Source: an uncultured Clostridia bacterium
GTDB taxonomy: Bacteria; Bacillota; Clostridia; Oscillospirales; Ruminococcaceae
Direction: 5' to 3'
DNA length: 8,721 nucleotides
Assembly: GCA_945867255.1 (NCBI GenBank)
Contig: CAMBHV010000040.1
Location: forward strand, 1-8,721
Shown here: one piece after another, positions 6,394 through 8,721 of the stretch
How the letters are laid out: each line of letters opens with the position of its first letter
How positions within the stretch are numbered: the stretch's first letter is position 1
Notes under the pieces: model-generated
What the model saw: only the letters and a program-made list of their open reading frames with translations
The model's database searches: none
Told to the model about the DNA's origin: nothing
Made by a program: the position numbers and the translations under genes

Positions 6394-6470
6394 TGGTAGG
6401 GCCTCCGGGACTCGAACCCGGGACCAACGGCTTATAAGGCCGCTGCTCTGACCGACTGAGCTAAGGCCCC
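6394..6470 (-). tRNA. tRNA-Ile with anticodon UAU
   Basis: A complete 77-base cloverleaf reads on the - strand. The acceptor GGGGCCT (6470-6464) pairs with AGGCCCT, followed by discriminator A (6397) and encoded CCA (6396-6394). The D arm uses GCTC/GAGC. The anticodon stem GCGGC/GCCGT holds the loop CTTATAA, so the anticodon is TAT and reads the Ile codon AUA. The T arm is CCGGG-TTCGAGT-CCCGG. The first acceptor pair is a G-U wobble. Most bacteria read AUA with a lysidine-modified CAU tRNA, so this gene is less usual. It forms a single-gene unit. Confidence 0.93.
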
Positions 6471-6480
6471 AAATTGTGAA

Positions 6481-6508
6481 CCTGCTTTGACACATACGTC
6501 AAAACAGG
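6481..6508. repeat. Hairpin in the tRNA-Ile leader
   Basis: CCTGCTTTGAC (6481-6491) pairs with GTCAAAACAGG (6498-6508) with one mismatch and a six-base loop. It lies 10 bases from the mature tRNA 5' end, inside the predicted precursor leader. On the + strand it is followed by TATTTTTTATT and so also resembles a terminator, although no + strand gene ends here. Confidence 0.6.
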
Positions 6509-6518
6509 GCTATTTTTT

Positions 6519-6547
6519 ATTATACTCAAATTTTATGTGTTTGAAAA
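6519..6547 (-). promoter_or_regulatory. Promoter of the tRNA-Ile gene
   Basis: On the - strand a perfect -10 TATAAT (6524-6519) lies 17 bases after TTTTCA (6547-6542), which matches four of six -35 consensus bases. The start would be near 6512, giving a precursor leader of about 40 bases. Confidence 0.75.
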
Positions 6548-6590
6548 GCCCTTGGAAGAAATATTTGCCAACATGAGGTGGTGCTTTAAC

Positions 6591-6619
6591 TTGACATAAA
6601 AAATACAAACAGATATAGT
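6591..6619 (+). promoter_or_regulatory. Promoter of the MFS transporter gene
   Basis: A perfect -35 TTGACA (6591-6596) is followed after exactly 17 bases by TATAGT (6614-6619, five of six). The expected start is about 6626. It diverges from the tRNA promoter 44 bases away. Its position rules out a start codon at 6625. Confidence 0.85.
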
Positions 6620-6651
6620 TCTTATTGGCCGGCACGCAGGAGCGTCTGGCC

Positions 6652-6659
6652 AGAGGGGG
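6652..6659 (+). promoter_or_regulatory. Shine-Dalgarno site deciding the MFS start
   Basis: AGAGGGGG ends seven bases before TTG at 6667. No comparable site precedes the upstream TTG at 6625, so this site fixes the start. Confidence 0.75.
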
Positions 6660-6666
6660 AAAAGCC

Positions 6667-7851
6667 TTGGCAACACTGTTTCTGGCCACGATTTACAGTG
6701 CATTTGTCAGCCTTGGTTTACCGGATTCCATGCTGGGGGCGGCATGGCCGGAAATGGCAGGCAGTTTTGCTGTTTCCGCGCAAAGCGCGGGAACGGCCGC
6801 TATGTTGACAAGTGTATGCACCGTGATCTCAAGCCTGTTTACAAACCGCTTGGTGGCAAAGTTTGGTACGGGGCGTACTACGCTGTTCAGCGTGGCGCTG
6901 ACGGCGGCCGCTCTCACCGGAATGGCCTGTGCACCGGGGTTTGTCTGGCTGTGTATATTGTCGGTACCGCTTGGGTTGGGAGCTGGGGCGGTGGATGCCG
7001 CTTTGAATAATTTTGTGGCGTTGCACTATGCTGCGCGCCATATGAACTGGCTGCATTGCTGCTGGGGCCTTGGGGCTACGCTGGGGCCGGCTATCTTATC
7101 TGTATTTTTGGGCCAGGCCGGCGGATGGCGCATGGGATATGGTGCCGTGGCTGTGCTGCAGTGGTGCCTTGTGGCAGCGCTTGGCGCAACACAGGCGCTT
7201 TGGAAACAGCATGAACTTGGGCAAAATCGTCCGGGGCGCGAAAGGGTCAAAGCAACACATTCCTTGTGGTGCACAGCGCGCCAGCCGGGTGTGTGGGCCG
7301 CCATGCTTAGTTACTTTTGCTATTGTTCAGTGGAAAACACAGCCCTTTTGTGGGGTGCCAGCTATTTTGTAACCGTTCGTGGGTTTCATGCCGCCATGGC
7401 GGCCCAGGCAGCTTCGTTATTTGTACTGGGCATTACGGTGGGGCGTTTTTTGTGCGGCTTTCTATCTTGTAAATTGTCTGCCGCGGCACTGATCCTGTGG
7501 GGTGGGGTGCTGGCTGCTTTTGGTGCGGCAGGTATGGGGCTGTTTCCCGCATCCTTTGGCCCCGTGGCTTTCTGTGTGGTGGGGCTTGGTTTTGCGCCGG
7601 CTTACCCGTGTATGATGCACGAGACGCCGCGCCGCTTTGGCGCAGAATATTCGCAGGGGGCAATCAGCCTTCAGATGGCGGCAGCCTATGTGGGAAACGT
7701 GTGTATGCCGCCGCTATTTGGTTTGTTGGCGGCGCATACTGGAATGGGGATGCTGCCACTGTTTATGGCGTGTGGCATTGCGGGCTATGCGGCATGTACA
7801 GTGCATCTGGCCCGTTGGATGCGAGCGCGTGAACAAACAGAATGCCAATGA
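6667..7851 (+). CDS. Major facilitator superfamily transporter (FucP-like branch, substrate unknown)
   Basis: This 394-residue protein of about 12 membrane segments fits a secondary transporter of the cytoplasmic membrane. TM1 begins at the N-terminus and holds GLPDSMLGAAWPEM (17-30), typical of a clostridial MFS group. NRLVAKFGTGR (60-70) is in the place of MFS motif A between TM2 and TM3. DAALNNFVALHYAARHMNWL (110-129) followed by CWGLGATLGP (132-141) recalls FucP-like sugar transporters. A polar loop (about 178-205) divides the halves, and APAYPCMMHETPRRF (310-324) lies in the second. The TTG start at 6667 is preferred over TTG at 6625 because of the SD site and the promoter, which would place the mRNA start at about 6626. 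The leader is then about 40 bases. Sugar transport is possible, but import, export and substrate cannot be read. It is transcribed alone. Confidence 0.9.
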   Translation: MATLFLATIYSAFVSLGLPDSMLGAAWPEMAGSFAVSAQSAGTAAMLTSVCTVISSLFTNRLVAKFGTGRTTLFSVALTAAALTGMACAPGFVWLCILSVPLGLGAGAVDAALNNFVALHYAARHMNWLHCCWGLGATLGPAILSVFLGQAGGWRMGYGAVAVLQWCLVAALGATQALWKQHELGQNRPGRERVKATHSLWCTARQPGVWAAMLSYFCYCSVENTALLWGASYFVTVRGFHAAMAAQAASLFVLGITVGRFLCGFLSCKLSAAALILWGGVLAAFGAAGMGLFPASFGPVAFCVVGLGFAPAYPCMMHETPRRFGAEYSQGAISLQMAAAYVGNVCMPPLFGLLAAHTGMGMLPLFMACGIAGYAACTVHLARWMRAREQTECQ

Positions 7852-7873
7852 ACCCTATCTGTAACAGAAAGAA

Positions 7874-7909
7874 CACGGCGCCCGGGCGTTTTACCGCCCG
7901 GGCGCCGTG
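7874..7909. terminator. Shared terminator of the convergent MFS and MATE genes
   Basis: A perfect, almost pure G/C stem of 15 bp pairs 7874-7888 with 7895-7909 around a TTTTAC loop. ATTTTATT follows on the + strand and a broken T tract (TTCTTTCTG) on the - strand. It sits 22 bases after the MFS stop. It also sits just beyond the MATE stop (7920-7918), so it can serve both. Confidence 0.85.
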
Positions 7910-7917
7910 CATTTTAT

Positions 7918-8721
7918 TCATACAAGCTGATGGCATTTCCAACGCCCGGAGAGATAGTAAGGAAGGCTGATGGCAAGGCCCACTGCCCACCCGATAGGGA
8001 AGCAGAAGTTTAAAGATGGGCCGCCAAAATAGTGTGCCAGAACATATGCTACGGGAACACGCGCCAGCCAAAGAGAAACCAGGCTGGATACCAGCGGAAC
8101 CATTGTCTCGCCGGCACCACGCATGATGCCATTCAGGACGAACATGACGGAGAAGAGAAAATAGAACGGAAGAACACGGTACAAATACGCCAGGCCGGCC
8201 TCGATTACAGCCGGATCCGTAGAGAATAACCGCATACACCATGGGCCAAGAGCTAACAGAACCAGCGCGACTCCCATACAAACGGCAGTACCCATCCACA
8301 CAGCGGCACGGCTGCCCTGGCGCACGCGTTCCAGCTTGCGGGCACCGATATTCTGGCCCACAAACGCAGTAGCGGCCATGGAAAAACTTTGCACCGGAAG
8401 GAAGGCAATCGTATCCACTTTGTTGGCCGCATTATAACCCGCGGTGAAATCCGAACCAAAACTGTTTACAAGGCGAACCAGCAACATGATGCCAAGGCTG
8501 AACAGAGCCTGTTGGATGCCTATCGGTACGCCAATGCGGATCACCTGACGAAAAATAGCTTTGTCGAAGTGAAAACCGAACGGATTGATATGCAGCGTAG
8601 GATGGCAACGGTTGATAAACAGGATGCCAAAGATCCACGAGCATGCCTGCGCAATGATTGTGGCAATTGCTACCCCGGCCACGCCCCAGTGAAACACTAC
8701 TACAAACAGCAAGTCCAGCAC
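7918..8721 (-). CDS. MATE-family multidrug exporter, C-terminal part only
   Basis: The 267 residues present are the C-terminal part, somewhat over half, of a MATE-family (NorM/DinF-like) cation-coupled exporter in the cytoplasmic membrane. Such proteins are usually about 450 residues. The gene runs off the right edge, and the GTG at the edge is an internal Val codon. The fragment opens with VLDLLFVVVFHWGVAGVAIA, which matches the end of the first six-helix bundle. It then shows the second bundle with GVPIGIQQALF (64-74), AFVGQNIGARKLERV (119-133) and NGIMRGAGETMVPL (197-210), all typical of the family. The stop TGA is at 7920-7918. Relatives export cationic drugs or metabolites, and this substrate is unknown. 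Start, promoter and possible operon partners lie outside the window. Confidence 0.93.
   Translation of the reverse strand: MLDLLFVVVFHWGVAGVAIATIIAQACSWIFGILFINRCHPTLHINPFGFHFDKAIFRQVIRIGVPIGIQQALFSLGIMLLVRLVNSFGSDFTAGYNAANKVDTIAFLPVQSFSMAATAFVGQNIGARKLERVRQGSRAAVWMGTAVCMGVALVLLALGPWCMRLFSTDPAVIEAGLAYLYRVLPFYFLFSVMFVLNGIMRGAGETMVPLVSSLVSLWLARVPVAYVLAHYFGGPSLNFCFPIGWAVGLAISLPYYLSGRWKCHQLV

Noticed and set aside
1..8721. CRISPR array, insertion sequence, integrase or phage genes
   Set aside because: No regularly spaced repeats, transposase or integrase motifs, or long terminal repeats are visible. The two tRNAs show no adjoining integrase or duplicated 3' end.

Overview
The window looks like a chromosomal segment from a low-to-mid-GC Gram-positive anaerobe, most likely a gut clostridium of the Ruminococcaceae/Oscillospiraceae type. 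This rests on the gene families, strong purine-rich Shine-Dalgarno (SD) sequences, TATAAT-type promoters, intrinsic terminators and tRNAs with encoded CCA ends. It is an inference; no marker gene is present.

Layout from left to right. The 3' part of a tRNA-Asn (GUU) on the + strand ends at base 51 and is followed by a terminator that works in both directions. Converging on it from the right is a two-gene operon on the - strand: a very large RND-family efflux permease (4593 to 712) followed by a TetR-family repressor (715 to 113). The repressor start overlaps the permease stop (ATGA). Just in front of the permease is a TATAAT promoter whose start point lies in a perfect 30-bp palindrome, the obvious TetR operator. 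Next is a gene-poor stretch (about 4670-5130) with several hairpins. A small bacterial PH-domain protein follows on the - strand (5639 to 5262), with its own promoter, a palindrome over its -35 box and a terminator. A second gene-poor stretch (about 5760-6340) follows. Then come a - strand tRNA with anticodon UAU (Ile, AUA codons) and a + strand major facilitator transporter (6667 to 7851) that diverges from it, with back-to-back promoters. Finally there is the 3' part of a MATE-family exporter on the - strand, cut by the window edge. It converges on the MFS gene at a strong shared hairpin terminator.

How the genes fit together. The permease and TetR gene form a self-contained, autoregulated export unit: a substrate would release TetR from the palindrome and raise expression of both the pump and its repressor. 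No membrane fusion protein or outer-membrane partner gene is present. Instead the permease carries about 250 extra residues predicted to form a long antiparallel coiled-coil hairpin, inserted at the docking lobe of the first porter half. This is the most interesting signal here. The MFS, MATE and PH genes are separate transcription units with no visible link to it beyond the recurring theme of membrane transport.
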